64,000 nt of DNA from Lithodes maja (taxonomy: Eukaryota > Arthropoda > Malacostraca > Decapoda > Lithodidae): NCBI GenBank assembly GCA_037953745.1, contig JBAKBP010007668.1, forward strand, positions 33,656-97,655. Direction: 5' to 3'. How positions within the stretch are numbered: position 1 is the first letter of the stretch; each line of letters begins with the position of its first letter. The translations under genes were made by a program, and so were the position numbers. Under the pieces are notes generated by a model. The model saw only the letters and a list, made by a program, of their open reading frames with translations, did no database searches and was not told the origin of the DNA. This document shows, piece by piece, positions 1 to 12,300 of the stretch.

Positions 1-2109
1 CCCCCCCCCCCGTTACAAACGCTCTCCAACCTTTTATATATATACTCCTATCCAGCCTGCCTTCCCTTAGTAGGCCAGAACAACATTAGAACTTTACTAA
101 CCCCTTGCATGCCATCTATTCTCTTACAACCTCTTCACAACCCTGCACCCAATGGTCGTCGGTGCGAGGCTAGCCGCCTCACCAGTAACTAACTTCTACT
201 GCCATACTTCCAGATAAATGTGGCAGAGTTAGCAACCCAGTCTCCACCATATCCAGCAAACCATACAATTAATAACCAACCGAGTAAAACCAGCTAGCCA
301 AGGCACCTTCGGTTTTGGTATTAAGGACACCCACATCTGTCTCATACACAGAGGGTTATTACAAACACTGGTGATATGGCAAGCCCCTAGCCACAGCCGC
401 CGGACGACCATCACAGAGAGAGGGCGCCCAGCTACCCCTTTTTACCCACCCGAGGAGGGAGACCCCCACCCCTGCGGAGGTATACCTGACCCCTGTTTTG
501 ACTCCCGGGTCATTGCCAGGTAGAACAGGAATTCTTCCTATCAATGAACGAACCATGCATGACTAACACCTTTACTAACCTCTATTAACTCACAATAAAC
601 CATTTACCTTTCTTGCATACTCTGATCACTAAATTAGCACCTCAGCTATACCATAGAATGAAGATTGAACAATCTAAGAGAGACGCTCCTATCACAGATG
701 TCCCCATCCTCCTCGCAAAGTAGATCCAGTCTCTCTCTCCTCAATTCTTCCAGTATAGCCAAAATAGTACCTCTTACTAAGGCTCAGTTATATTAAAATA
801 TGAAGGCTTCCTATAGCCATGTGCCACAACAGTAATCACCATCTTACCTAGTCCCCATATCTATTGAGAGCTCAAATAAGTCCATAAGATTCGAGATCCC
901 TATTGTCTACAGGGTCCAGAACCGAGCCTATAAACCTAGCTCCCGCCCCCAGTCAAATCAGTTAAAAGATAGACACCAACCCAGGTTGGTCACCAGAGTT
1001 AACCTTGAGCTCTATCCATGCTAGTTACTGAGAAGTAAGTTCCAGAGCTGGCAGACTCTGTGGCAGATTTGGATAGAAGGACCTGTCCACGTATTTGAGA
1101 ACTTCATACATATGGACACCCTGGACGGCCGCGGAACCAGTCGTTAGCCCCCAACATCATGGACGCAAGATAACCAGGACCAGACCCATCAGATACTACC
1201 CAAGATTCCCTTTATCAGTACTACATTGTTACAGTGCTGTTTAGAGATTCACTTATTAATATTTCTACGAAGTGGCTATCTCTTTGCCCCAGTATAATTC
1301 ATATAACCATTCAATTAGGAAGTGCTAAGCGTATCAGTGTCCATTAATTAACAGGCGATACTAACTCTCGTAATCAACCATATACCCAGATATTATTACA
1401 TAGAAGTGAAACCCTAGTGATATCTGAATGTTCGCCCACTGATTTGCGTTCTATGTATTTCTGAGACAAGAATATAAAACTTAGATCAGTACCCCCTGAG
1501 GTTACTAGAATTCCCGTGCTCTAAAATACGCGTGTCTAATCTAGTCTGTGAACTACTACTTGTGCACCAGAGCTACCAGGAATAAATCTAACAGTGAATA
1601 GGATTCTATAAGTAACATTGATGGTCTTAGGTATACAAACCTGTTGAATTAAAGCCAGTGATCAGAAGATTAATACCTGAACGTTGGAAGTGGGAGACTA
1701 GGCTCCATCCAGATCCACTTATGCTAGTGTTGTTCAATTCTATTATATTGTCTTGCACGAGTATTCTGCAGTGGTATATCAATAAACGTGATCGTGTATC
1801 TTGTTACCATGTGTTTCTTTGTGTTCTCTATTCCTCATACCTTGTATTGTGCATGCAGCCTTATATACCCAGTCATTTAGAACTCACATTACCCAAGTTA
1901 ATCCTGTAGAAAAACAGGGCATAACAATATCATTGATATGACATAAAGAATTACAGAAACTGAAAAAGTGATAAACTTAAACTTCAGAAAGACACCATGA
2001 CTTGAGTTTTTTTTATTTTTTTTTATTTTTTGAATTTAATGAAGTAAAAGACAAAAGATTGTATTAATTTAGGTAAATAATTAAATAACTTCTAGAAGCT
2101 GTTTTTTAC
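1..2109. other. Unassigned AT-rich sequence, no gene recognised
   Basis: No open frame here looks like a known protein and no element ends are evident. It starts with a poly-C run (1-11). A T-rich stretch with A interruptions lies at about 2008-2030, and a very similar T-rich stretch occurs near 9170-9190 inside the Gypsy element. It may be old decayed repeat or intergenic DNA. Confidence 0.4.
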
Positions 2110-3420
2110 TTGTTTTTATTATATACCTATTTTTGGGAGCGCAGAGCGGGAAGCGCATCAGGTCGGCTGACCAAAGGAGCGCGTGAGCGCTGCCGCATTA
2201 CCTTATGTCTGAGGAACGCGGAGCGCTGCCGCATTACCGGTCCCACCAGAGCGCGCCCACCACTGCTCAGTGATGTACAACACGGCTTTAGGAGCAAGAA
2301 AAGCTGCTTGACAAACCTGCTCACTTACCTGGACGACCTTAATTTTATCAACGCTGTCGACAGAAGAGAGTTTGTGGACGACTGGACGTCAACTACCTCG
2401 ACTGTGAGAAGGCTTTTGACAGGGTTCCACATGGAAGACTGCTGGTAAAGGTTTGGAGCACAGGGAATACGAGGAGACCTACAACGCTGGTTGGCCAGCT
2501 TCCTATCCGGGAGGTCACGCAGAATAGGCATCAGAGGCACATACTCAGAGTGGCTGCCAGTCAAAAGCGGAGTGCCTCAGGGGTCAGTGGTGGGCCCGGT
2601 ATTATCCATCATGTACATAAATGACCTAGTTGAGGGATTGGAGTCTTAAGTGAGCCTCTTCATGGATGACGCCAAGATCTACCGAACCATCAAGACCCAA
2701 GAGAATACAGAAGCTCGACAGCGGGACATGGGTCGACTTGAGGAGTGGAACAGGAAGTGGTTACTGATCTTCAATGTCAAGAAGTGCAAAACCATGCACA
2801 TTGGGAGACAGAATGAGGGAGCCGACTATAAGCTGAACAATGCTTTCCTTGCCAAAACCTAGGTGGAAAAAAACCTAGGCGTGTTTGTTTCGGCAGACCT
2901 GAAATAATCTGCACACTCAGCCAAGGTAGCGGCAAAGGCAAATAATAGGCTTGGGGTAATAAAGAGAAGCTTCTTGTACATCGAAAAGGAGATCCTACGT
3001 TCCCTCTACACTGCTCTAGTCAGGCCCATCCTGGACTATGGAGCCCAGAGCTGGTCACCCCACCTGGTCAAGGATGTCAAGCTCCTCAAACAGGTCCAAC
3101 GCAGGGCGACCAAGCTAGTGCCAGAACTCAGAAATACGAGGAGAGATGTGAAACTCTAAACCTGCCAACACTAGAGGAACATCAGAAGAGGGAGGACATT
3201 ACAGAAGTGTATACGTTGCTCCATGGCTTAGATGATGTCCCCATCTCCAAATTCTTCACCATCTGCAACAATAACCTTAAATGCCAGTCTGAAGCTAGCG
3301 AGAGGCGACCACTGGAGGACCACCGCAATAGGAAACTGGTTCGCTATCAGAACTATCAACCAATGAAACGATCTTCCAGAGCGAATTGTGACAGCTCCGA
3401 CAATTGCTGCGTTTAAGGCA
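2110..3420 (+). pseudogene. Decayed CR1-like LINE reverse transcriptase
   Basis: Fragments of one non-LTR reverse transcriptase lie in order on the plus strand in shifting frames with several stops. Visible pieces are a GFRSKKSC motif near 2282, a GVPQGSV motif near 2570, a degenerate catalytic box reading MDDAKIY near 2662 where an active copy would have F-A-D-D, and the thumb/C-terminal block with LVRPILDYGAQSWSPHL and VQRRATKLV near 3015-3120. That last block is characteristic of CR1/Jockey-group LINEs. Endonuclease sequence is not seen, so the copy is 5' truncated and dead. The 3' end is unclear and may lie near 3500. Confidence 0.75.
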
Positions 3421-4112
3421 TATACATACGATATGAAGCGCAGACCATTAGTCTACCGGAGGCGGGGGACACCACAAAAAGATATCTTCTTATTCCCCCC
3501 CACTACTTTTGTTTATGTTTAGGTAAGCAATGACATACTGTCAATAATCATATTTGCCACTCTTGCCACTCAGGGAAGCCCTTTATAGGAACCTTCTGTC
3601 CATCAAAATAATAACCAGATAGTACATCATAGGTGGCATGATTAATTTACCTATGTAAAATACGAGAGAATGCAAGGGAGTCAGGAGACAACAACGACCG
3701 GAACAAGAAGGAAGAAAACAGAGAGACCCACAAGAACGGGAAGCCGCCAGAGAGAAAGATGGAAGGAGAGAGAGAGAGAATGGGAGATACACAAAATCGG
3801 GAAGTGATACCAGAGCCCCAAGAAATCAAGACAAATGCCATCCGGGAAGTCGCCTCACCACTCAAGGAAAGGCAACACAAACACCGCAAGTCTAAAAAGC
3901 ATCATAAATCAGCCAAGATATGCCGCATCCCAGAGGGAGCCAAACAATACCCCAGCCCGGATGCCCACCAAATTCTAAGGAGACCGCTCGGACCCTAAAT
4001 TAATTCTCGCTCTCAGCACGGCCACCCAGGCTGTTCCCGCGCTGCGGGGGTCGACCTGAGCCCTTTAAAGTTGACACCTTAAACCCATGCCCTCTAATTA
4101 CTCGCAGATACC
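3421..4112. other. Unassigned spacer with purine-rich tract
   Basis: No gene is recognised. It contains a GA-rich stretch around 3755-3790. The short frames here look like low-complexity shadows. The left part may be the 3' untranslated end of the preceding CR1-like LINE. Confidence 0.35.
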
Positions 4113-7095
4113 TTGCCTTGGACTACGTTGCTGAATGTATGCATGACATGCCAGGCGAAACCAGCAGAGGGCAGACAGGGTGGAGTCGGAGTAGCTGCCG
4201 ATTCCGAGGTGAAAAGTTATATACCCGTACACTGGTCAGTGCAGTCAGACAACATCTACCCTATACAATCTCCTGGTCGAAGTTCAATTGCCCATACACT
4301 GGTCAGCACAAGAAGATACGTAGACTTAGAGCTTCCTAAAATTGTCGTACTTGATTAACCCGTCCAGCCCCGGCTAGTTTTGTAATGTTTGTTCACCAGA
4401 ACCCGGCCGGTTTTCAAAAAATGGTTTTATTCCAGAAACAATAGCGAATGGGTTAGGAATGAAGGAAAAACCACGAAAAACCGCTCAAAAAGCTTAAAGA
4501 ATGGTCCTACAGAGCCCCCGAAAACGTATTTTACAAGAGTAAAAAATTGAAGGCAATTACCCCAAAAAAACAGGTTATTGCGCGCTCACGCGCACGCACG
4601 TGGACTTTGAGAGTTTTCAACCATCGGCACGGTTGCGTGGGATACGTACACAGTTCCCATACAAATCTGAGCCCTCTTGAGTGGCTACACCTGAGGTTAC
4701 GGTCGGCGCAATTAGGGTGACGCGCCAGGCGCGTCTCTGGGGCTGTGCGTTACATACATCGCCGACGCGTCAGGCGCGTCGCTGGGGCTGTACGGGTTAA
4801 AGACAGTAAAGGAGGAATTTTATAACAACGACAAGTCGTCAGTACACTGGTCCGTACGGCTCTAGTTATTGTGCAGATCCTGGGTAAAGACTTACTGCCA
4901 GTAGGCCTACACTGGTCCGAGTAGTCAGTCGAGCCCGGCGAAGAAGACATCCTCGACACCTGGCAGTTCCAGGCCCCAATTGTCAAGGGCTGAGCATCAG
5001 CAACTGTCTCGATCTCCCCCCCCCCCGCCAGAGCTCCTTTACCCCTACTACTGAGTGCAGTATGTTTGGCCCTACAGCTTCACCCAGGATAGTTTATGTC
5101 TCCCCTTCTATTTGCAAGAAGCCATACATGATCCCCCGCCGGGCGGTACCGCAGGAGTCTCCCATTTCCCTTCCGGTATTGCAAGAAGATCGCCGGCGTG
5201 TCACAGCTCTTGAGGACGCACAGGAGTCATTCTAATATTGAGCAGCTGGGTCGCTCCTCTCTCATGGAACATTCCCCGATCCCTTATCTCTGCACCGACA
5301 AAGAGCCCTTGCCCAGAGTCCGGACCCTGCGGCGAGTGACACAGCCACCCGGTCTGAGGAGGTCCGTTCAGAGACCTCTCCAGACCTCTCTGCCCGGTTG
5401 CCGGGTGTCACTCCGCTCCTAGAAAGAATTGCGGACGAAGTAGAGGACATGCCGTCTGGCCAATGGCACCCTCCTCTAGAGGCGGGAACGCAGGATTCTG
5501 GATCCTCTTGCCCTCTGTCGTCGATTGACCAACAAAGTGGAGTGTTTGTGATGAGTGAACAATTTAAAGATTGGGTAGAATTGGTGAAAAGTATGAATGA
5601 GGAAAGAAAAGCAAAGGTTTCCACTCCATCGGCACCGGCGGCGCGACCTCTGGGCCAAGTTCAAGTGCTTTCCCAAATTTCTCCTCCACTCCCTTCCATT
5701 ACCACTCAAGCGACTCCTGTCACTAATGTTACGCCGGCTATGTTGTCGTCCAAACTTAATCTTTTATCAGATCTCATTCTACCCCCCTTAGATAAATCCT
5801 CCCTTATCGCAAAGGGCCCTATGCCACTGTTGTACGGTCAAGATAGATCATGGTTAGTCGTGAAGCCCACTCGTCCCGAAATCGCGCAGCCGACATTCGC
5901 GGGAAAAATTCCTGTGCCGTTCAATGAACATTGGTTTGTGGAACTGTGTGAGGCCAAGAATCGAGCTGGTGACATTCTCGATGTAGTGATCAAAGCGATT
6001 CCAAATATTTATAATCCTGAGCTTTTCGTTTACTCCCAGTCCCCAGCCCTACCACCCGCCTCTTCTGTTAAATTGTATTCAGATTGATCAAAGTCGGATG
6101 CGCCTAATGATGTGAAATTGTTGCAAGGGTTGACCCCAGAATTAAAGTCTTTTCCACGCCGGGACAATGCTGGATTGCCGGTCTTACATATTGAGGGCGT
6201 AGGTGCCGGACCATGGACTGGGTGGGAGCAGGAGGTCCAGCTGTTTGCCCGCACAATTACTAATAAGAGTAGCCATCAACTCCCGCCGAAAGATCACCAT
6301 TGGTTTTCCATGCCAGTAGCAAAGGCGGTAGGAGTAGCCTACCAAGTGTATTTTAGACGTCTTGTGTGCTCCCAAATTATCTTTGTGTCAGTTAGCTGAA
6401 CCATTTTGTACGCCAACCCAACTACAAGTGGACAAGGATTTTAAAATGAGACAGAGAGCCTGGAGGCTACTATCACAGTTTCTGATCAGTCGACAACTAG
6501 CAGAATCGCTCCTGCGCAAGACTGAGTCAGTGATGGATAGTAACACCCATAAGGCGTTATCTCTAACCGGCGGGTCTTACTCCAGAATTCTGTCCAGTCT
6601 ATCGGCGATGTTCGTATGGCTCTTTTTGAAGTTGTACGAGTGCGCCAGGACTTGAGAGTTAACCTGGTTAAGAAACTTCCGGAAGAGATCGGTATAGGAG
6701 GTTAATTTTATCAAATGTGCTAACACCTACTCTTGCATCCCCAGATGCCTGGCGCACAGTCAATTGTTTATTAGACTCTAACCGTGCCACTGCTTCCTGA
6801 CCGAAGAGTGATTCTGCACATAAAGCAGCGCAATCTAAGATTCAAGTACGTGGCTTTTTTACAGTCCCACGTGCACAGACTGTCAAGACTCGACCCCGAC
6901 CTGAAAGCAGTGGCACAGCTCGAGGCCGCGGTCAGGCTAGGGGTAAGGAAAGGTGGTACCGAGGTCAAGCCAGGGGTAAGTCAAGCAGTGATAACAGAGC
7001 CTCTCGTCCCACTAATCAAACAACTGAGTCAACACCCTCCCATTAAAAAAACTGAGAAACCACGATGCTCTCTCACTCCCAGGGCCTATATGGAG
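4113..7095 (+). pseudogene. DIRS-like retrotransposon, 5' part with gag-like remnant
   Basis: This segment precedes, on the same strand, the DIRS-type reverse transcriptase that resumes at 14914 after the Gypsy insertion. The longest open stretch is about 5401-6087, with a Ser/Pro/Thr-rich N-terminal half and a charged C-terminal part including FNEHWFVELCEAKNRAGDI. It continues in other frames to about 6650 and again at 6784-7095, so it is frameshifted. I infer a gag-like ORF from its position; I do not recognise the family by motif. The 9-mer ACACTGGTC occurs four times (about 4230, 4297, 4852, 4909). A TTAA MITE splits the segment at 4355-4800. Confidence 0.5.
4355..4800. mobile_element. 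TTAA-flanked piggyBac-type MITE, family A, copy 1
   Basis: A 438-bp body (4359-4796) is bounded by TTAA at 4355-4358 and 4797-4800. The inverted ends read CCCGTCCAGCCCCGGC on the left and, as reverse complement, CCCGTACAGCCCCAGC on the right. TTAA target duplication is the signature of piggyBac transposases. The body has no ORF of note and carries GC-rich repeats near the right end (GACGCGYCAGGCGCGTC type, twice). A second copy of nearly the same sequence lies at 58074-58529. Terminal similarity to the autonomous piggyBac at 26937-31226 suggests mobilisation by a related transposase. Confidence 0.9.
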
Positions 7096-8885
7096 TGTTA
7101 CGACTGGGGTTCAAATATATCAGGGCTCTTATTCATTGGACTAGTAATGGCATAAATGTTACAACGGAAAGCGCTAGCTCCAACCTCTGAAGTATATTCC
7201 CAGTGAACAAAGAACACAAATACTCTACAGAGTTCTATATGCAATAATAGGCTATCAAACTCTCAATAAATGTGCTTCTACTCTAGGCTTAATGTTATGT
7301 GAAAACAGCCTATTACTACCTATAACCGAAGGTGCTTGGTTATGGTATGCAAAGTAAGGTGGTAAGAGAAGTTACAGCTTACGTTACTTTAATCAATAAA
7401 TGTCAGGCACTCCTGCATGAAAGAAAGTGCACTAAAGTCCTTCAACACTAACAAGGAATCTTCTTTAAATGTTAGATGCTATAAAGATGCTTGTATCGGA
7501 AATGGAACCCAAAAAGGCAGGCAGCGGAACAATGCTCGTGCAGGCTATGCACACAAAAAGGCAGAATATATAATGCCGTCGGAGCCAAGAATATCCTAAA
7601 CACTACAACACTAATAATAATCGCCACAATGCAGTATTCCTATCAACAAAAAGAGCCTAAGTCGTTTGTGTCTCAATACATCAAACCAGGCTGCGAAATG
7701 CTTGTGTAATCATAAATGGGTATGCATAAAAAGAGTAATTAGGTTAATATAGTTAATGTCTACTGTGACTGATAAAGTCTAGCTAGAGTCAATGATACGA
7801 GATACTGGTGCGCATGGCATGCTGCATAGCCTAGTGCAAATCTCAAGTCTGTGCGTCAAATATTACGTTATAATGAAGGGTAGCTCTCTTGAGAAACCTT
7901 AATACCGAAGTATTAAGCGTTCTCCTGGCGTACCTCAAAGACAAACAATCGAGACTAGAACAGTGCAGAATGGTATAGGCAAAAAGCCCTCATTCGTGCA
8001 TGCTCTACTCTCAATGGCACACAGACTAGAATTTACTCAATCAACTCCAGTTCTCAGGTATGTCGTGCCGCTTTTAACTAAAGCCAGCACTCATAAGAAA
8101 CAATACCTATTATATCAGACTCCCAGTCTAGCATTATCTAATCCAGCAGAACACTAATAATTATAGGAAGCGGCAATATGAAAGCCAACCAATGCTTCGT
8201 GATCCACTTATCTTAACAACTAACATACACAGGTTATATCAGACCTTAACACACAATACAACTGGCCAGCATTAAGCTGATTTTGCAGAGTTAACCAGAG
8301 GGGATATAATGGTAATAGAAAGGTGGTGAAAGATATGGAAAATGAGAGAGATAGGCAGAGGAAAAGATTCTCAGGTACGGAGCGGGGATAGATAGCAAGG
8401 GACAAAAAAGATGGGTGTGTTCTAGAAACCAGATCTGAGGGAGAGAGTGGCGAGGAACCAGTATATATACTCGCACTAGCTCGAGCCGCGTGGGAAACCA
8501 GCGGTTACAAGTCAACTAACCACTAACAGAGCTCGCAGCATGGTAAGGACCTCCCTCCACCAACCCCCGCGAGGCAGCCAGCTGTGACGTCATCGAGCGG
8601 GACAAAAAACACTGCGCGCCCCCTCTCACTCTGTTCTACTCCCTCTCTCTCTCCCAGATCCTATCATTACTAGTTAATGACAAAACATATACTTTACAAT
8701 TAAATATATAAAGCCTTGACATGGGCGAAAACAAAGAGCCTTTCTGGACTGCCCATGACACGAGCTTTCATATGAAATAAAGCACACTCTAATACATAAA
8801 CTGTAGCCCCATCCACTGCCCTGGCGATCCTAGCGAGTCACTGTAGGACAAGCCATGCGGTTCTAACGGAGTGGTCAATGTCACA
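7096..8885 (-). repeat. Gypsy 3' LTR (1790 bp)
   Basis: Direct repeat partner of 13122-14913, with TG...CA ends. The CT/GA-rich block near 8630-8660 and a TATATATAC box at 8461-8470 lie in both copies. On the coding (minus) strand it reads TGTGAC...GTCGTAACA. It has no significant ORF. Confidence 0.92.
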
Positions 8886-9374
8886 CCCCCCCCAAGATTT
8901 TTCTCAGAGGCCCCAAGGCTCACAAAAATCTGATGGTTAGAACCCATGCTATATCTCCACTTCCCATCACCCAGCGGCAGTAAAATATCTGGCACAGTTC
9001 TTCAACAAAACATTTTTTCTTCAAAATTATAACCCTCCCAACACAACAGGTTAAATTATATGTAGTTATGCTCCTCAAGAGCGAGCTTCTCTAGCCCAGC
9101 CTTCTGAGAGGAGTGCAACTCAGAATTGCTGCTATAACATACTGAAAAAATTCAACTATCAAAGAAAGTTTTTTTTATTTTTTTTTATTTGATTTTTATG
9201 TTTTTTAATTTGTTTATTTCGGCTGCACTATAGGGGCAAGCCTAGTTTTTTCTTCTATACCAAACGCTCAACTCCTGCTTTACGACCCAATACGCTGGGC
9301 TACAACCGCGAGCCAACAAGCACCAAGCGCAAAATACTATTCAAACTAAAGCAGGAGGCTACCCGTGTGTCAAT
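8886..9374 (-). other. Gypsy 3' untranslated region with polypurine tract
   Basis: Sequence between the ORF stop and the 3' LTR. Against the LTR, at 8886-8903, the minus strand reads AAAAATCTT followed by nine G, a plausible polypurine tract for plus-strand priming. The rest is AT-rich with no recognised coding content. Confidence 0.65.
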
Positions 9375-12300
9375 CTACCCAGGATCATATACCCTTGAAC
9401 GACCATCTGCAACCACGTTGTCACAACCGGCAATATGGCGTATGTCCAGGTTATATACCAATAACCTTAGTGACCACCTGGTCAGCCTCATATTCCGATT
9501 GTGAAACTGGTCCAAGAACTTGAGAGGGTGATGATCTGGGTAAACTACAACGACCGGACCATAGGCTGGAACACAGACCTCGAAATGCCTCAGAGCAAGT
9601 ACAACTGCCAGCAGCTCCTCCTTGACAACAGAGCAGCTCCCCTGGGCCGAATTGTACTTCTCCGAGCAGAAACTAACAGGATGCTCCAGCCCATCATCGT
9701 CCTTTTCCACAAGGACGGCACCAGCCCCCACACCACTAGCCTCCGTTGCTAGTTGGAAAGGTAGGCTAAAGTCAGGGGCCCTGAGGATCGGGTGAGTGCA
9801 CAACAGGTGTTTTACTTCGCTAAACGCCTTCTCACACTCAGGCGCCCAATTGAACTTCTTATCCTTCCAGTTATCCTCTACCTGAGCTTGACTGTCCCGT
9901 TCTCCTTCTCCACCTTGACTGCTAAACGTCATCACAGGCACAGTGAGAGGCTCAGGGGGGTGCCTCCCATACTCCTTCATGGGATTAACATGACATAACT
10001 GATTGCGCTTCCGTCTGTCTGGAGTGGCTACCAAGTAAACCAGGTCCGATAGCTCCTCCACCACCCTATAAGGACCAGTGTACTTCACGGATAAGGGGTG
10101 ACCTACAAGGGGCAGTAGAATCAACACCTCCTGACCCACGTGAAACTCCCTGAGTTCAACCTTGAGGTCGTACCTGTCCTTCATGAGGGCCTGAGAGCTA
10201 GTCAAATTACGGCCAGCCAACTCCAGACTGCGCAACATCCGTTCTCGACTGTTGAGGACACACTTGAGCATAGAACAAGGTTTTTCTGCGCCCTCCCATA
10301 CTTCTTCAACCATATGGAGAGGCCCTCTGACACGGTGTCCAAAGACGAGCTCATTAGGGCTAAATCCCAAACTTTCCCCAGGTACCTCCCGTGCAGCAAA
10401 CAAAACAACATGAATCTCCTGCGGGTAACCATACCGGGAAAAATACACTAGCAAGCCTCGGACCACCGTCTTCGCTGACCCATTTCTCATAGGGTACGCG
10501 TCAGGGTACCTCGTTGCTACATCTCTCGACTGTGCAACACTGTCCTCCTTCAACTCGACAGCACCGGTACCACATTCAAGAACCTCCGGGTCTTCCAATT
10601 GCAACTTACGAATGTCCGAAGGAGCAAGCCTATCCAAGTGTTTGTGAAACAACTCATGCCCCCCTCCTACATTAAGTTTGGCCTCCCGTTGCTCTCTCTC
10701 TGCGTACCATTGCTGTCTCATCGTCTTTTTAAGCCCATCCACTGCCTTCTCAGGAACAGTTAATGGGTCTTCTCTAGACTCGAAATGTGGTCCTAATAAT
10801 GAGTCCCCGAGAATGTCCGCTGATACTAAACTCTCAACCGCATCAACTTTCAACCCCTTCTCGGTACCCTTCCTCCGCTGATCTAAAGATTGTTGACCAG
10901 AATGTGACTCCCTGGATGCAGGATCTCCGGTGACAACACACGCCATAGGCTGCACCGGACACTTCTCAACCCACTCCTGCTCCTCCCTACTCACGTCGGC
11001 CAGCTTCTCGGCAACGACCAAGGGTGGAGCCTCAGAAGTAGGTCCCGCAAAGTCGTTGCCGAGAAGGAGGTCGACGCCCCCAACAGGCAACTTCTCCACA
11101 ATTCCCACATCCAGGTCACGAGTCACACCATCAACTTCCACCTTCATTCTCACAAGCGGGTATGACCTTGTCGCATTAACTCCCTGAACCACAACCACCC
11201 GCGCCGTATTGACAGGTTTACCAGTGAAATTTCTCAACAGTGTTTGCGATGCCCCAGTGTCACGCAAAATTCTCACCTCATGTCTTCTACCCCCCCACTC
11301 CACACAACCGAGTCCCCTGTGGTCACTAAAGGCATCACGGACAGGGAATAAGCCTTCCGGATCCTTCTGCACTGGCAGTGTATTTACCTCGGAAGAAATG
11401 CCTCTAACAAACTCCGATGTCCTCTTGAACACTCCAATGCCGTGAGCAAAAGACACGGCTGCCGGAGGAGGTCGACTAGGGCACTCATTTGCCTTATGAC
11501 CCTCCTGGTGGCAACTAAAACACATAAATTTCGGTTTCGGCTTATACTGTGATGTAAAAGGCCCCTGACTTTTCACATACGGTGTGGTGTAAGGTTTGGA
11601 TTCAGTTTTAGTTTCATGGCTCTTCTGTTTAAATGTGTCATTGTTACGGGGAGGGGGAGGATAACGGTCCTTAGCACTTACATCGTACTTCTGTGAGGAC
11701 CCGCAACCCCGAATCAACGACAGCCGTCGATCAGCCATTTCTGCTGCTTCTACTAGAGTTCTTGGGTTTTTCTCCTTTAAGTTCAAAGTTAGATCACCGC
11801 CCGTGCTCTTAAAGAACTGCTCCAACATCATTAACTGCTTAATTTCATCAAATGTTGTGACCTTCTCCGATCGGAGCCAGTTCCCCATAGCATCGGACAA
11901 GTCCCGGGCGTGTTCCAAAAAGGTGCTATCTCTTCCCTTAGTTACACCCCGGAACTTCAAACGGTACGTTTCTGGTTGCAATTCGTAAGCCCTCAGGACA
12001 GCCTCCTTGAGATCCTCATACACAATACATAACTCCAAAGGTAACGCATCGTAGGCTTTAAGACCCTTGCCTATTAATCTAGAGGATACAAGTGCTGCCC
12101 ATTTATTCTCTGGCCACAGGTGTTCCTGGCACTTCTTCTCAAAGCGTGTGAAAAATTCTGTTACACCACTCTCGTCAAACACCGGAACCAGTTTCAATAA
12201 GTGCGAGAGAGACTGCTCATGAACACGGTTACCAGCCCCAAGTCGCTGTCCCGTTGTCTCTATTCGCGACTTCTCTACATCCATGTCGGCACAGTACCTA

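Noticed and set aside
1658..1909. 83-codon frame with hydrophobic segments as a small membrane protein
   Set aside because: No supporting family, no conserved context and AT-rich surroundings; chance is more likely.
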